A stretch of 64,000 nt of DNA from a virus. The notes under the pieces were generated by a model that made no database searches, was not told the DNA's origin, and was given only the letters and a program-made list of their open reading frames with translations. Below, piece by piece: positions 15,188-21,561 of the stretch. Position 1 is the first letter of the stretch. Each line of letters opens with the position of its first letter. The stretch is taken from positions 24,994 through 88,993 of the IMG/VR virus record IMGVR_UViG_3300025154_000063; one strand, written 5' to 3'. The translations under genes and the position numbers were made by a program.

Positions 15188-15261
15188 TGCCAGAGGAGGG
15201 AGTCGAACCCTCAGACCTAGAGGTTTAAGCTCTCTGCATATGCCTATTCTGCTACACTGGC
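15188..15261 (-). tRNA. tRNA-Leu(TAA), short variable loop
   Basis: Anticodon loop CTTAAAC, T-arm GAGGG-TTCGACT-CCCTC, five-base variable loop. Acceptor has one T-T mismatch. Short variable loop is unusual for bacterial tRNA-Leu. Confidence 0.75.
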
Positions 15262-15274
15262 TTGTATTACTGTG

Positions 15275-15355
15275 TGCTCCTGAGAGGACTCGAACCTCCA
15301 CACCTTGCGGCACTTGCTTCTAAGGCAAGCGTGTCTACCGTTCCACCACGGGAGC
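15275..15355 (-). tRNA. tRNA-Leu(TAG), class II
   Basis: Normal long variable arm, D-arm with GGTAGAC, anticodon stem CTTGC/GCAAG and loop CTTAGAA. Confidence 0.85.
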
Positions 15356-15376
15356 ATAACCCTCTTTCGAGGGATG

Positions 15377-16471
15377 TTATCCTGTTGCTTTGAAGTTATA
15401 GATAGGCTTAATAACTTCTATTATATCTGCTGTTGGTGCTATATCATCTACAATTGTTTGCATTGACTTGTAAGCATTTGGTGCTTCATCCAGTGTGGAT
15501 GCTCCTACAGTACTACTATAAACACCCTTCATGCTACTAACAAACTCATCTAAGTCCAGAGTCTTCTTTGCAACATTTCTTCCCATCAATCTACCTGCTC
15601 CGTGGGGAGCTGATAAATTCCAATCTTCATTTCCTTTACCAACACATATTAAAGAACCATCACGCATATTGATAGGGACAATAAAGATTTCATCTTTCTT
15701 TGCTGACACAGCGCCCTTTCTTATCATACCCTGTGACACGTAGTTATGAATTGTTTCAAAACGTCCGATGTTCTGGATGCCAACAAACATGAAGTTTACA
15801 ATAAGGTTTGATATTACTTCCCTATTAAGGCTAGCATATTTTTGACATATCTCCATGTCGTGTAAGTATCCCTCACGTGCTTCACCTGTTAAGTAACACA
15901 GGTCTTTTGGAACACTTGCATCACAAGAGTCAACAGCTACCTTCTGCCAGTACTCAGCAACCTGCTTTCCTAGGTTACGGCTTCCAGAGTGAACAACTAA
16001 GTAGATATTGCCGTCTGTGTCTTTGTCAAGCTCGATGAAGTGGTTACCACCACCTAGTGTTCCTATCTGCAGTGGAAATACCTGCTGCTTCTTTAACTTC
16101 TTGTAACAATATAGGTCTACTATATCCCCGAAGTTTTTTACAACTGTTAGGTGTGAGTTATGTCCACTTGGAATTATTGTGTGTACTGCATTGTCAAAAG
16201 CACGTAGGTCTAGCTTTACTTTTCCTAAGTTGGTAACGTGCATTCCACACCCAATGTCAACTCCAACAAGGTTAGGAATTACTATCTCTCCCAGCTCTGC
16301 AGTAAACCCTATTACACATCCTGCCCCAGCATGGTAGTCTGGCATAATACGAACGCTCTTTCCATGTGTAAAGCTCTGGTTAAGTAATTCAATTATCTGA
16401 CTTACTGCCTTATCTTCCCCAACATCAGAGAATACTTTTGCTGTTGCATATTGTCCTGTTAATTCAAACAT
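15377..16471 (-). CDS. rtcB: RtcB-type RNA ligase
   Basis: 364 residues, AGGAGG before the ATG. Hallmarks: MPDYHAGAG near residue 43, GVDIGCGM (metal-binding Cys) near residue 69, GTLGGGNHF near residue 137 and SGSRNLGK near residue 162 for manganese/GTP binding, and HGAGR near residue 290 with the guanylated histidine. RtcB joins 2',3'-cyclic phosphate or 3'-phosphate ends to 5'-hydroxyl ends, the ends left by anticodon nucleases. It lies inside the tRNA array, so repair or maturation of phage tRNAs is the likely job. Confidence 0.93.
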   Translation of the reverse strand: MFELTGQYATAKVFSDVGEDKAVSQIIELLNQSFTHGKSVRIMPDYHAGAGCVIGFTAELGEIVIPNLVGVDIGCGMHVTNLGKVKLDLRAFDNAVHTIIPSGHNSHLTVVKNFGDIVDLYCYKKLKKQQVFPLQIGTLGGGNHFIELDKDTDGNIYLVVHSGSRNLGKQVAEYWQKVAVDSCDASVPKDLCYLTGEAREGYLHDMEICQKYASLNREVISNLIVNFMFVGIQNIGRFETIHNYVSQGMIRKGAVSAKKDEIFIVPINMRDGSLICVGKGNEDWNLSAPHGAGRLMGRNVAKKTLDLDEFVSSMKGVYSSTVGASTLDEAPNAYKSMQTIVDDIAPTADIIEVIKPIYNFKATG

Positions 16472-16500
16472 AACTTCCTCCTGTACAAATTTATATTAAG

Positions 16501-16572
16501 TGCTCTGTAGGGGAGTCGAACCCCTGTTACTTGGGTGAAAGCCGAGCGTCTTAACCGCTGGACTAACAGAGC
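16501..16572 (-). tRNA. tRNA-Glu(TTC)
   Basis: Perfect acceptor GCTCTGT/ACAGAGC, loop CTTTCAC, T-arm with TTCGACT. Directly upstream of rtcB. Confidence 0.88.
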
Positions 16573-16579
16573 ATGCCCC

Positions 16580-17410
16580 CTAATATTCTTTTAAAACCAT
16601 CCCGTAGTTATTCACACCATTAGGTATAGAAAGACCAGCTTTTCTTATCAGTTGGTTATTCAAGAATGGCTTATAATTAACATCGTGATGCCACCTACCA
16701 TACCTGAAAACAACCTTTACTACATCTGGATGCTGGCGCTGCAAAGACTCAGCAAACTCTTTCCTATTGTCCCCTGTGTTATAGATGGTGTCAGTATTGC
16801 CACCCGCCATGGTCATTGTTCCTGCCTTATTCTGCAGGAATCCCTGAAACAACACAGTGCACCAACCATCTTTTAGTGCTCTTAAGGATATGTCTGTATC
16901 CTCATTATACTTTCCACGCCATCTGTAAGGTATGCTATTGTTTACAAGAATACAAGAATACGTCCTAGTGTTTAGCCTGAATGGTGCTTTTTCTCTTCGT
17001 GCTCCACCAGCAAACTGACGGTACTCAAAGCTAGCTAAGGCAACATTAGTATACCTGTCAACAAAGTCCTCAGCACACTTGAAAATAGTGCCTGATGTTA
17101 CCTTTGCTCGCACGTTCCTGTTGAGTCTTTCAAAACCATTGATGTTATCGTCAAGTATCCAATGTCTTTCAAAACCTGCAGCCATGGAGTGTTCCCATAC
17201 CCAATTGCGAGCAGGGGTAGAACCTAAACCTAAGTTACTAAAAGGCAAAACATATATCTTACTTCTTGGTGTATCCTTAGAGTAGTCGTTGTATTCCTGC
17301 GGTTCAATCACTAACTTGTAAGGTACACCTATCTCTTCTAGCTTGTGGGCTGTGGTGTGGTTATGTGCCCTGCCCTTAGAGATTATGTATACGGGATACT
17401 CAGGATTCAT
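16580..17410 (-). CDS. TET-associated-type glycosyltransferase (TAGT-like)
   Basis: 276 residues. Begins YPVYIISKGRA, with an LDDNINGF motif near residue 92 that fits the DxD metal/sugar-nucleotide site of GT-A enzymes, and EDTDISLRAL near residue 167. This matches the phage glycosyltransferases described with TET/JBP systems, which glycosylate modified bases in DNA. No TET/JBP gene is in the window, so the acceptor is unknown. Start at 17410 chosen because GGGAG lies seven bases upstream. Confidence 0.75.
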   Translation of the reverse strand: MNPEYPVYIISKGRAHNHTTAHKLEEIGVPYKLVIEPQEYNDYSKDTPRSKIYVLPFSNLGLGSTPARNWVWEHSMAAGFERHWILDDNINGFERLNRNVRAKVTSGTIFKCAEDFVDRYTNVALASFEYRQFAGGARREKAPFRLNTRTYSCILVNNSIPYRWRGKYNEDTDISLRALKDGWCTVLFQGFLQNKAGTMTMAGGNTDTIYNTGDNRKEFAESLQRQHPDVVKVVFRYGRWHHDVNYKPFLNNQLIRKAGLSIPNGVNNYGMVLKEY

Positions 17411-17624
17411 CCACATACTCCCGCAGTATTTTGTCTGTCTTTACTGGGAAAAATATACCCTTAGTTTTCATGGTAATTTTTCTACCAATCAATTTTGAGA
17501 AAGCATCCATATCTTCAAGAGATTCAAAGTGTACCATCACACCCTTTATGCTTTCTTTATCTTCTTGCACAAACTCTGGCATATCTTGCCACTCATTAAA
17601 TATCTCTTGCTTGCCTTTAAGCAT
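17400..17624 (-). CDS. Conserved small phage protein, 74 aa
   Basis: Start at 17624 with AGGAGG upstream. Pattern DMPEFVQED...VHFES.ED.DAFSKLIGRKIT.KTKGIFFP is one I associate with small phage proteins encoded beside ParB-like or glycosyltransferase genes. It overlaps the glycosyltransferase start by 11 bases, so the two are probably functional partners. Confidence 0.7.
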   Translation of the reverse strand: MLKGKQEIFNEWQDMPEFVQEDKESIKGVMVHFESLEDMDAFSKLIGRKITMKTKGIFFPVKTDKILREYVDES

Positions 17625-17725
17625 AAGTCCTCCTGTTAAAAGTATACCCAGTTTCGCCATGCCCTCACCCACCCAACTGTAAAGTCTTCATTGTGAGGTA
17701 GTGTGTAGCTGCAGTACTTTAAAGG

Positions 17726-17797
17726 CAGTCCTAGATAGTTTCGGGCTATCAACCTTCTCGCTCAGAACGAGTTGCTCTACCTTTGAGCTATAAGACT
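17726..17797 (-). tRNA. tRNA-Gln(CTG)
   Basis: Acceptor AGTCTTA/TAGGACT, D-arm GCTC...GAGC, loop TTCTGAG, T-arm GATAG-CCCGAAA-CTATC. T-loop starts CC instead of TT. Confidence 0.8.
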
Positions 17798-17799
17798 AG

Positions 17800-17870
17800 T
17801 GCGGGTGACAGGATTTGCACCTGCACAGGCTGGGTGGAAGCCAGCAATGCTACTGTTACACCACATCCGC
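17800..17870 (-). tRNA. tRNA-Gly(TCC)
   Basis: Anticodon stem GCTGG/CCAGC, loop CTTCCAC, T-loop TGCAAAT. Two bases from tRNA-Gln(CTG). Confidence 0.85.
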
Positions 17871-17877
17871 ATATATT

Positions 17878-17947
17878 GGGAGCGTCCTGCCATTAGACTA
17901 ACAGACCCATAAGGTGCTGTAGGGGTATTGAGCCCACTGTTTCTCCC
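17878..17947 (-). ncRNA. Circularly permuted tRNA-like element, no anticodon
   Basis: Minus strand order is: anticodon-stem 3' strand GGGAG (17947-17943), AAACA, T-arm (GTGGG-CTCAATA-CCCCT), acceptor 3' strand ACAGCACC, a four-to-five base linker, acceptor 5' strand GGTCTGT, TA, D-arm GTCT-AATGGCA-GGAC, G, anticodon-stem 5' strand CTCCC (17882-17878). GGGAG and CTCCC pair perfectly. One bulged C in the acceptor and a weak outer T-stem are the flaws. It fills the gap between two tRNA-Gly genes. Confidence 0.65.
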
Positions 17948-17950
17948 ATG

Positions 17951-18021
17951 AGCGGAATATCGGATTTGAACCCATACTCAATGCTCGGCAAGCATTTGCG
18001 CTACCGTTACGCCAATTCCGC
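17951..18021 (-). tRNA. tRNA-Gly(GCC)
   Basis: Perfect acceptor GCGGAAT/ATTCCGC, anticodon stem AATGC/GCATT, loop TTGCCGA, T-loop TTCAAAT. Confidence 0.88.
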
Positions 18022-18076
18022 AATATAATATTTCTATGCTTGAATGATACTAATGAAATATTAAAACAGTCCATTG

Positions 18077-18158
18077 TGGGCAGAGAGGGATTTGCACCCC
18101 CAAGACCGAAGTCGGGCGGGTTACAGCCGCTGAGTGTCACTATTCACTGCTTCTACCC
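18077..18158 (-). tRNA. tRNA-Tyr(GTA), class II
   Basis: Acceptor GGGTAGA/TCTGCCC, loop CTGTAAC, long variable arm CGACTTCGGTCTT, T-loop TGCAAAT. Confidence 0.85.
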
Positions 18159-18327
18159 ATATTTTGTCTGTTCACAGCATCCCGTCAAGGTCGGATTGCC
18201 ATCATTCTCTACTTTGTCTCAGGTAGGGTTTCTACATACTGCCTATAATCAGTACCCACCATTGCTCGCCTTGGCCTTTATTGACATTTCAAAGAATGGA
18301 CGCAGGACAGACTTGTCCTTGTCACTG
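18159..18327 (-). ncRNA. Structured inter-tRNA spacer
   Basis: 169 bases with no credible gene. Minus strand has a CACAG/CTGTG closing stem and inner hairpins GGACA/TGTCC, TACTG/CAGTA nested in GGGT/ACCC, and CATTCT/AGAATG. Could be an independent RNA or a processing spacer. Confidence 0.35.
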
Positions 18328-18401
18328 TGACCCTGAGAGGATTTGCACCTCCAACCCTCCGCTTAAAAGGCGGTTGCAATATCTACTCTTGCTACAAGGC
18401 C
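18328..18401 (-). tRNA. tRNA-Lys(TTT)
   Basis: Loop CTTTTAA, D-arm GCAA...TTGC, T-arm GGAGG-TGCAAAT-CCTCT. Confidence 0.85.
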
Positions 18402-18406
18402 GTAAG

Positions 18407-18479
18407 TGCTCCCAGCAGAGTCTGAGTCTGCATTAGATGATTAAGAGTCACCTACATTTTCCGTTTATGTTATGGAAGC
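18407..18479 (-). tRNA. tRNA-Lys(CTT), overlapping an HNH gene
   Basis: Acceptor GCTTCCA/TGGGAGC, perfect D-stem ACAT/ATGT, loop CTCTTAA, perfect T-stem GCAGA/TCTGC with loop CTCAGAC. Its first 15 bases are the last codons and stop of the HNH gene at 18465-18860. Confidence 0.78.
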
Positions 18480-18860
18480 AAGTTTTATTTTTTGTTTATA
18501 TTCTTTATTATGTTTTGATTTTGTTGTAACACACTCAATGCAACGACAATATCTATAAGAAGATAATGTACCATGAGTATTTTTTGCATTACTTCTTCCT
18601 AGGTTTGACAATGTTTTTTCTATGTGACAATCTACACATAATAATTGACATTTTTCTAACTCAATAATAAGACTTTTAATTGAGCCAACCAGCATATCTG
18701 ATATGTTTTTATTTTTTGTGTTTGGGTCAATGTGGTCAAACTCTAACCCTTTATCAGAACCACAAATAGTACATACATTTCCAAGCTGTTTTTCTGCCCA
18801 TGCTCTTCTAGCAGCATATCTTGTATTCATATATACTCGCATATACTCATTAGTTGACAT
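18465..18860 (-). CDS. HNH endonuclease
   Basis: 131 residues; GGAG before the ATG. CTICGSDKGLEFDHIDP near residue 30 and LLCVDCHIEKT near residue 73 form the HNH zinc-and-metal core, with a further CRCIEC near the C-terminus. Free-standing HNH genes in phage tRNA arrays are usually homing endonucleases. Its 3' end is also the 5' end of tRNA-Lys(CTT), which suggests insertion next to or at the cost of that tRNA. AT-rich compared with the tRNA genes around it. Confidence 0.88.
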   Translation of the reverse strand: MSTNEYMRVYMNTRYAARRAWAEKQLGNVCTICGSDKGLEFDHIDPNTKNKNISDMLVGSIKSLIIELEKCQLLCVDCHIEKTLSNLGRSNAKNTHGTLSSYRYCRCIECVTTKSKHNKEYKQKIKLASIT

Positions 18861-18892
18861 ATAAGCTCCAACACTAATTTACTAAACTTAAG

Positions 18893-18965
18893 TATTGTTG
18901 AGTGGAGTCGAACCACCAACCAGCTGGATATAAGCCAGATGCTCTAACCATTGAGCTACAACAAT
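18893..18965 (-). tRNA. tRNA-Ile(TAT)
   Basis: Perfect acceptor ATTGTTG/CAACAAT, D-arm GCTC...GAGC, loop CTTATAT, T-loop TTCGACT. Decodes the rare AUA codon. Confidence 0.85.
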
Positions 18966-18976
18966 ATATTACAAGG

Positions 18977-19048
18977 CGGCTCGTACGGGTACTGACCCCG
19001 CTACCATCCGCTCGACAGGCGGGCGCTCTTCCGGTGAGCTAACAAGCC
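18977..19048 (-). tRNA. tRNA-Asp(GTC)
   Basis: Acceptor GGCTTGT/ACGAGCC, loop CTGTCGA, T-arm GCGGG-GTCAGTA-CCCGT. First gene downstream of the internal promoter at 19066-19094. Confidence 0.83.
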
Positions 19049-19065
19049 AATTAACTTACTTATTA

Positions 19066-19094
19066 ATTATACAGCATGTAAAGCCCTTTGTCAA
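19066..19094 (-). promoter_or_regulatory. Sigma-70/A promoter inside tRNA array, leftward
   Basis: Minus strand TTGACA (19094-19089), 17 bases, TATAAT (19071-19066), then TAATAA. Serves tRNA-Asp and the genes to its left. Confidence 0.88.
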
Positions 19095-19109
19095 GGGGCA
19101 ATTTCAAAG

Positions 19110-19189
19110 TGCCTGTTGAGGGAGTCGAACCCACATTCACAGCTCCGTTTACGTATAGTAGTTTAGGAAACTACCTCGGCTAAACAGGC
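19110..19189 (-). tRNA. tRNA-Arg(CCT), no D-arm
   Basis: Acceptor GCCTGTT/AACAGGC perfect, T-arm GTGGG-TTCGACT-CCCTC. Perfect hairpin GTAGT-TTCCTAA-ACTAC starts about eight bases after the acceptor, with 23 bases between it and the T-arm. Same abnormal plan as Arg(TCT). Confidence 0.65.
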
Positions 19190-19191
19190 AA

Positions 19192-19226
19192 ATAAAAAGA
19201 GAGCTAACTTTAGTAAGCTAGCTCTC
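19192..19226 (-). terminator. Rho-independent terminator, leftward
   Basis: Eight-base perfect stem (19219-19226 with 19199-19206), twelve-base loop, then TTTTTATTT on the minus strand. It lies upstream of tRNA-Arg(CCT), which must rely on readthrough. Confidence 0.85.
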
Positions 19227-19268
19227 ATGGTTGCCGTTCCCTAATACGGCAAAGAAAAGTTTTGCTTA

Positions 19269-19382
19269 CTACTTGGTAATATCCATGAGTGTCCCTTGTT
19301 CATAGGCAATACCAAATATAATGGTCTGTGTATCTTGACCATCTAATCTATACTCACCTATGCGTTTATCAAAGTTACTCAT
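19269..19382 (-). CDS. Small hypothetical protein, 37 aa
   Basis: ATG at 19382 with TAGGAG six bases upstream, formed by the stop of the preceding small gene. Product MSNFDKRIGEYRLDGQDTQT... is soluble and mixed. Good ribosome site and coupling support it. Confidence 0.65.
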   Translation of the reverse strand: MSNFDKRIGEYRLDGQDTQTIIFGIAYEQGTLMDITK

Positions 19383-19391
19383 TAAATACTC

Positions 19392-19484
19392 CTAGATATA
19401 TTCATCTTCTTTAAATCGCCACAACACAGCGGCGAGTCTTCTTGATATAATTACTACAATCACAAAGCATAACTTATTGAGCAT
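19392..19484 (-). CDS. Small membrane protein, 30 aa
   Basis: ATG at 19484 overlaps the end of the 111-residue gene; the stop forms the next ribosome site. Begins MLNKLCFVIVVIISRRLAAV, one hydrophobic span. Its DNA also contains TGATTGTAGTA, the recurring motif, possibly by chance. Confidence 0.5.
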   Translation of the reverse strand: MLNKLCFVIVVIISRRLAAVLWRFKEDEYI

Positions 19485-19809
19485 TGGCTATCCTTAGTAA
19501 AACATCTTGCATGGAGTTACACCTGTTGTCACCAAATTTCAAGGGAATGCAATGACACCCTATACAAAATATTGTATCAACATTATGGTCATTATGTGGG
19601 GCTACTTTATAACCATATAACATTGAACCATTACACATGTAATAATGAGACACAATAATTGGTATTTCTTCTATCAACACACTTCCAAGATAAAACTCTC
19701 GCAACAAAGAATTTATAGTCTCTATATTCTCAACCCATGTTTTGCGAGTTTGAATAGATAGTTGAGGTTTTGTAAACGGTGTTTTTATTTCCACCACCTC
19801 TAGGAACAT
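19474..19809 (-). CDS. Hypothetical protein, 111 aa
   Basis: AAAGGGG lies seven bases before the ATG. Contains an IFCIGCHCIP cysteine cluster near residue 80. No family recognised. Confidence 0.65.
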   Translation of the reverse strand: MFLEVVEIKTPFTKPQLSIQTRKTWVENIETINSLLREFYLGSVLIEEIPIIVSHYYMCNGSMLYGYKVAPHNDHNVDTIFCIGCHCIPLKFGDNRCNSMQDVLLRIANAQ

Positions 19810-19848
19810 ATCTTGCCCCTTTCAACCTGATAATATAAAACATAATAG

Positions 19849-19919
19849 TGGAGCTAAGAGGAGTCGAACCTCCGTCAGATGCGTGCAAGGCAACTGTAAT
19901 CCCGTTATACGACAGCCCC
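19849..19919 (-). tRNA. tRNA-Ala(TGC)
   Basis: Acceptor GGGGCTG/TAGCTCC with two wobbles, loop CTTGCAC, T-arm GGAGG-TTCGACT-CCTCT. Confidence 0.83.
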
Positions 19920-19930
19920 AGACTTACTAG

Positions 19931-20002
19931 CTCACCTACGTGGATTTGCACCACGAACCCTTCGGGTAACAGCCGAGCGCTCTACTATTGAGCTATAAGT
20001 GA
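19931..20002 (-). tRNA. tRNA-Asn(GTT)
   Basis: Acceptor TCACTTA/TAGGTGA, loop CTGTTAC, perfect T-stem CGTGG/CCACG with TGCAAAT loop. Confidence 0.85.
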
Positions 20003-20008
20003 ATATGG

Positions 20009-20197
20009 TTACTTACATAATTCTTCATATTTCCATTTAAATTCTTGAAGTGCTGTTACTGCAACTTTCAAGGTGGCATTATGTTCTTCTAATGCTACAA
20101 TGTAATTCTTTATTACTACGGCTAATTTCTGGTCAAGAACATAGGCAAGTGCTATATTAGCTTTTTCTCTTTCTACTGACAATTGCTCTTCTGCCAT
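20009..20197 (-). CDS. Small coiled-coil protein, 62 aa
   Basis: Start at 20197 with AGGAG upstream. Nearly all predicted helix with heptad-like spacing (VEREKANIALAYVLDQKLAV...). No family recognised. Lies between tRNA genes. Confidence 0.65.
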   Translation of the reverse strand: MAEEQLSVEREKANIALAYVLDQKLAVVIKNYIVALEEHNATLKVAVTALQEFKWKYEELCK

Positions 20198-20231
20198 CAC
20201 ATTTCTCCTGTACAAGTTTATACTACTAAGG

Positions 20232-20303
20232 CAGTCCTGAATGGATTTGCACCACTAACCTTATGCTTCAAAGGCATCTGCTCTGCTGTTGAGCTACAAG
20301 ACT
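20232..20303 (-). tRNA. tRNA-Gln(TTG)
   Basis: Acceptor AGTCTTG/CAGGACT, loop CTTTGAA, T-loop TGCAAAT. Confidence 0.85.
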
Positions 20304-20309
20304 ATAAGG

Positions 20310-20381
20310 CGGGAAAGGTGGGAGTTGCACCCACATCTTGCAGTTTTGGAGACTGTTATCCTGCTATTAAACGACTCGCCC
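20310..20381 (-). tRNA. tRNA-Trp(CCA)
   Basis: Loop CTCCAAA, T-arm GTGGG-TGCAACT-CCCAC perfect; the acceptor has one mismatch and one wobble in the middle. Confidence 0.78.
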
Positions 20382-20383
20382 GT

Positions 20384-20457
20384 GGAGTATGGTAGGGATT
20401 TACACCCAATTTTACTATCAACCAATTACGGTCAATCTACGCCTATACGCTCATACA
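20384..20457 (-). tRNA. Degenerate tRNA-like sequence
   Basis: T-arm-like TTGGG-TGTAAAT-CCCTA and a five-base acceptor remnant GTATG/CATAC are present, but the middle hairpin has a six-base loop and no clear anticodon. Probably a decayed tRNA. Confidence 0.35.
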
Positions 20458-20459
20458 AG

Positions 20460-20529
20460 TAGCGGGTGAGAGAGTTGCACTCTCAGGGTCAGGCTTATGA
20501 GGCCTGTTGTCAACTGCTGACTACCCGCT
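20460..20529 (-). tRNA. tRNA-Met(CAT)
   Basis: Perfect acceptor AGCGGGT/ACCCGCT, perfect anticodon stem CAGGC/GCCTG with loop CTCATAA. An intact first base pair argues against an initiator. Could be tRNA-Ile2 if the C is modified. Confidence 0.82.
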
Positions 20530-20589
20530 ATGCTGGTGTCCCCTATATGAGGACACTGAATATCTTTTGTACACATGGTACATAGACTG

Positions 20590-20662
20590 AGCCGCAGGTC
20601 AGAACTGCCCTGACAACCATCCGCTTACAAGGCGGGCGCTCTACTAATTGAGCTACAACGGC
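20590..20662 (-). tRNA. tRNA-Thr(TGT), supplies a stop codon
   Basis: Loop CTTGTAA, T-stem GTCAG/CTGAC perfect but T-loop GGCAGTT. Its first ten bases include the TAG stop of the gene at 20653-20856. Confidence 0.78.
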
Positions 20663-20856
20663 ATATTAACTTCTTCTACTTCTGAGAGGTCAATTATATT
20701 CTCGTGGTTAATTGCACCCCAACGAAAGTAATCGTGACCACCATCAACAAACACTTCGCCACACTTACAGCTTACCCAATCATGCCTATAATGACTTTCA
20801 ATGACATCACTACACAGCTTGCACTGCACCCTGTTATGAATAATATTTGTCGTCAT
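20653..20856 (-). CDS. Conserved small zinc-binding phage protein, 67 aa
   Basis: Start at 20856 with AGGAGG upstream. Pattern RVQCKLCSDVIES.YRHDWVSCKCG..FVDGGHDYFRWG is a widespread small phage/Firmicute family with CxxC and CxC zinc ligands. The stop codon is TAG at bases 8-10 of tRNA-Thr, so the last residues overlap the tRNA. Confidence 0.75.
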   Translation of the reverse strand: MTTNIIHNRVQCKLCSDVIESHYRHDWVSCKCGEVFVDGGHDYFRWGAINHENIIDLSEVEEVNMPL

Positions 20857-20883
20857 ATTGCCTCCTGTGTTGATAAATAAAGG

Positions 20884-20955
20884 TCGAGGAAAGTGGAGTT
20901 GCACCACCATTTTCTCGCTTCCAAAGCGAGGCTCTTGCTTTTAGAGGACTCCTCG
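20884..20955 (-). tRNA. tRNA-Pro(TGG)
   Basis: Acceptor CGAGGAG/TTCCTCG, D-stem CTCT/AGAG, perfect anticodon stem CTCGC/GCGAG, loop TTTGGAA. Confidence 0.85.
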
Positions 20956-21009
20956 ATAGGGGGGTATTATCCCGCCAACCACATAGTGGACGGAGGTACA
21001 ACACCCAAG
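20956..21009 (-). ncRNA. Small hairpin element between tRNAs
   Basis: A 7-bp closing stem GGGTGTT/AATACCC encloses a long irregular hairpin (CCAC-TAT-GTGG tip) on the minus strand. About 46 bases; not a tRNA. Confidence 0.35.
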
Positions 21010-21082
21010 AGTTCGGTGTGGGAGTCGAACCCACCAATTACCCTTTTGCAGAGGGCAGCCTAAGCCGCTTGGCATACCGAGC
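21010..21082 (-). tRNA. tRNA-Cys(GCA)
   Basis: Loop CTGCAAA, T-arm GTGGG-TTCGACT-CCCAC perfect; acceptor has one mismatch. Confidence 0.83.
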
Positions 21083-21088
21083 ATACTG

Positions 21089-21160
21089 TGCCACCGACTG
21101 GTATCGAGCCAGTCTGGCCTGCTTTTCAGACAGGAGCTAATCCGTCTCAGCTACAGTGGC
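21089..21160 (-). tRNA. tRNA-Phe(GAA)
   Basis: Acceptor GCCACTG/CGGTGGC, loop CTGAAAA, T-arm ACTGG-CTCGATA-CCAGT. Confidence 0.83.
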
Positions 21161-21474
21161 ATATTATTAAAGAGGTATCCGAAGCACGGGTAATACCCTC
21201 TTTGTCGTGGTCTTTTACACCACATGCTCGACTTTTCATTTAGAACCATTCCAACGCTGGTAAACTGCTGGCTGACTAGAGGTTAGGTGAATTGCGTGTC
21301 ATGCTCACACCTGTCGTACCTTATTGGACTCCATACAATAAAGTAGTTGCCTTTGTGTCCTTACAGTTTTTAGAGACTACCCTTTTCTGACACTCACCCT
21401 TTCGGGAAGTTGGATGATTCTTAGAACCCATTAGTAGTGGATTCTACGAACAGAGCTGTGCCTAGTGAACAAGG
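21161..21474 (-). ncRNA. 314-base structured gap with motif shared with the 11 kb RNA
   Basis: No tRNA or gene recognised. Contains a stem 21169-21178/21194-21204 (AAAGAGGTAT with ATACCCTCTTT), a nested pair of stems around 21206-21231, and near its right end 21424-21471 an imperfect inverted copy of 11145-11188, including 18 identical bases. Orientation of transcription is unclear; neighbours are leftward. Confidence 0.4.
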
Positions 21475-21561
21475 CGGAGCAGGAGAGAGTCGAACTCCCA
21501 ATGCCTTTAACAGCGAATTCGTTTTCAAGACGGGTTTCGTCACCATTCGATTTGCTGCTCC
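21475..21561 (-). tRNA. tRNA-Ser(TGA), class II
   Basis: Perfect acceptor GGAGCAG/CTGCTCC, loop CTTGAAA on a weak anticodon stem, long variable arm, T-loop TTCGACT. Confidence 0.8.

Noticed and set aside
17898-18330. Frames of 80-96 codons across tRNA genes
   Set aside because: They run through tRNA-Gly, tRNA-Tyr and the permuted element; tRNA structure explains the sequence.
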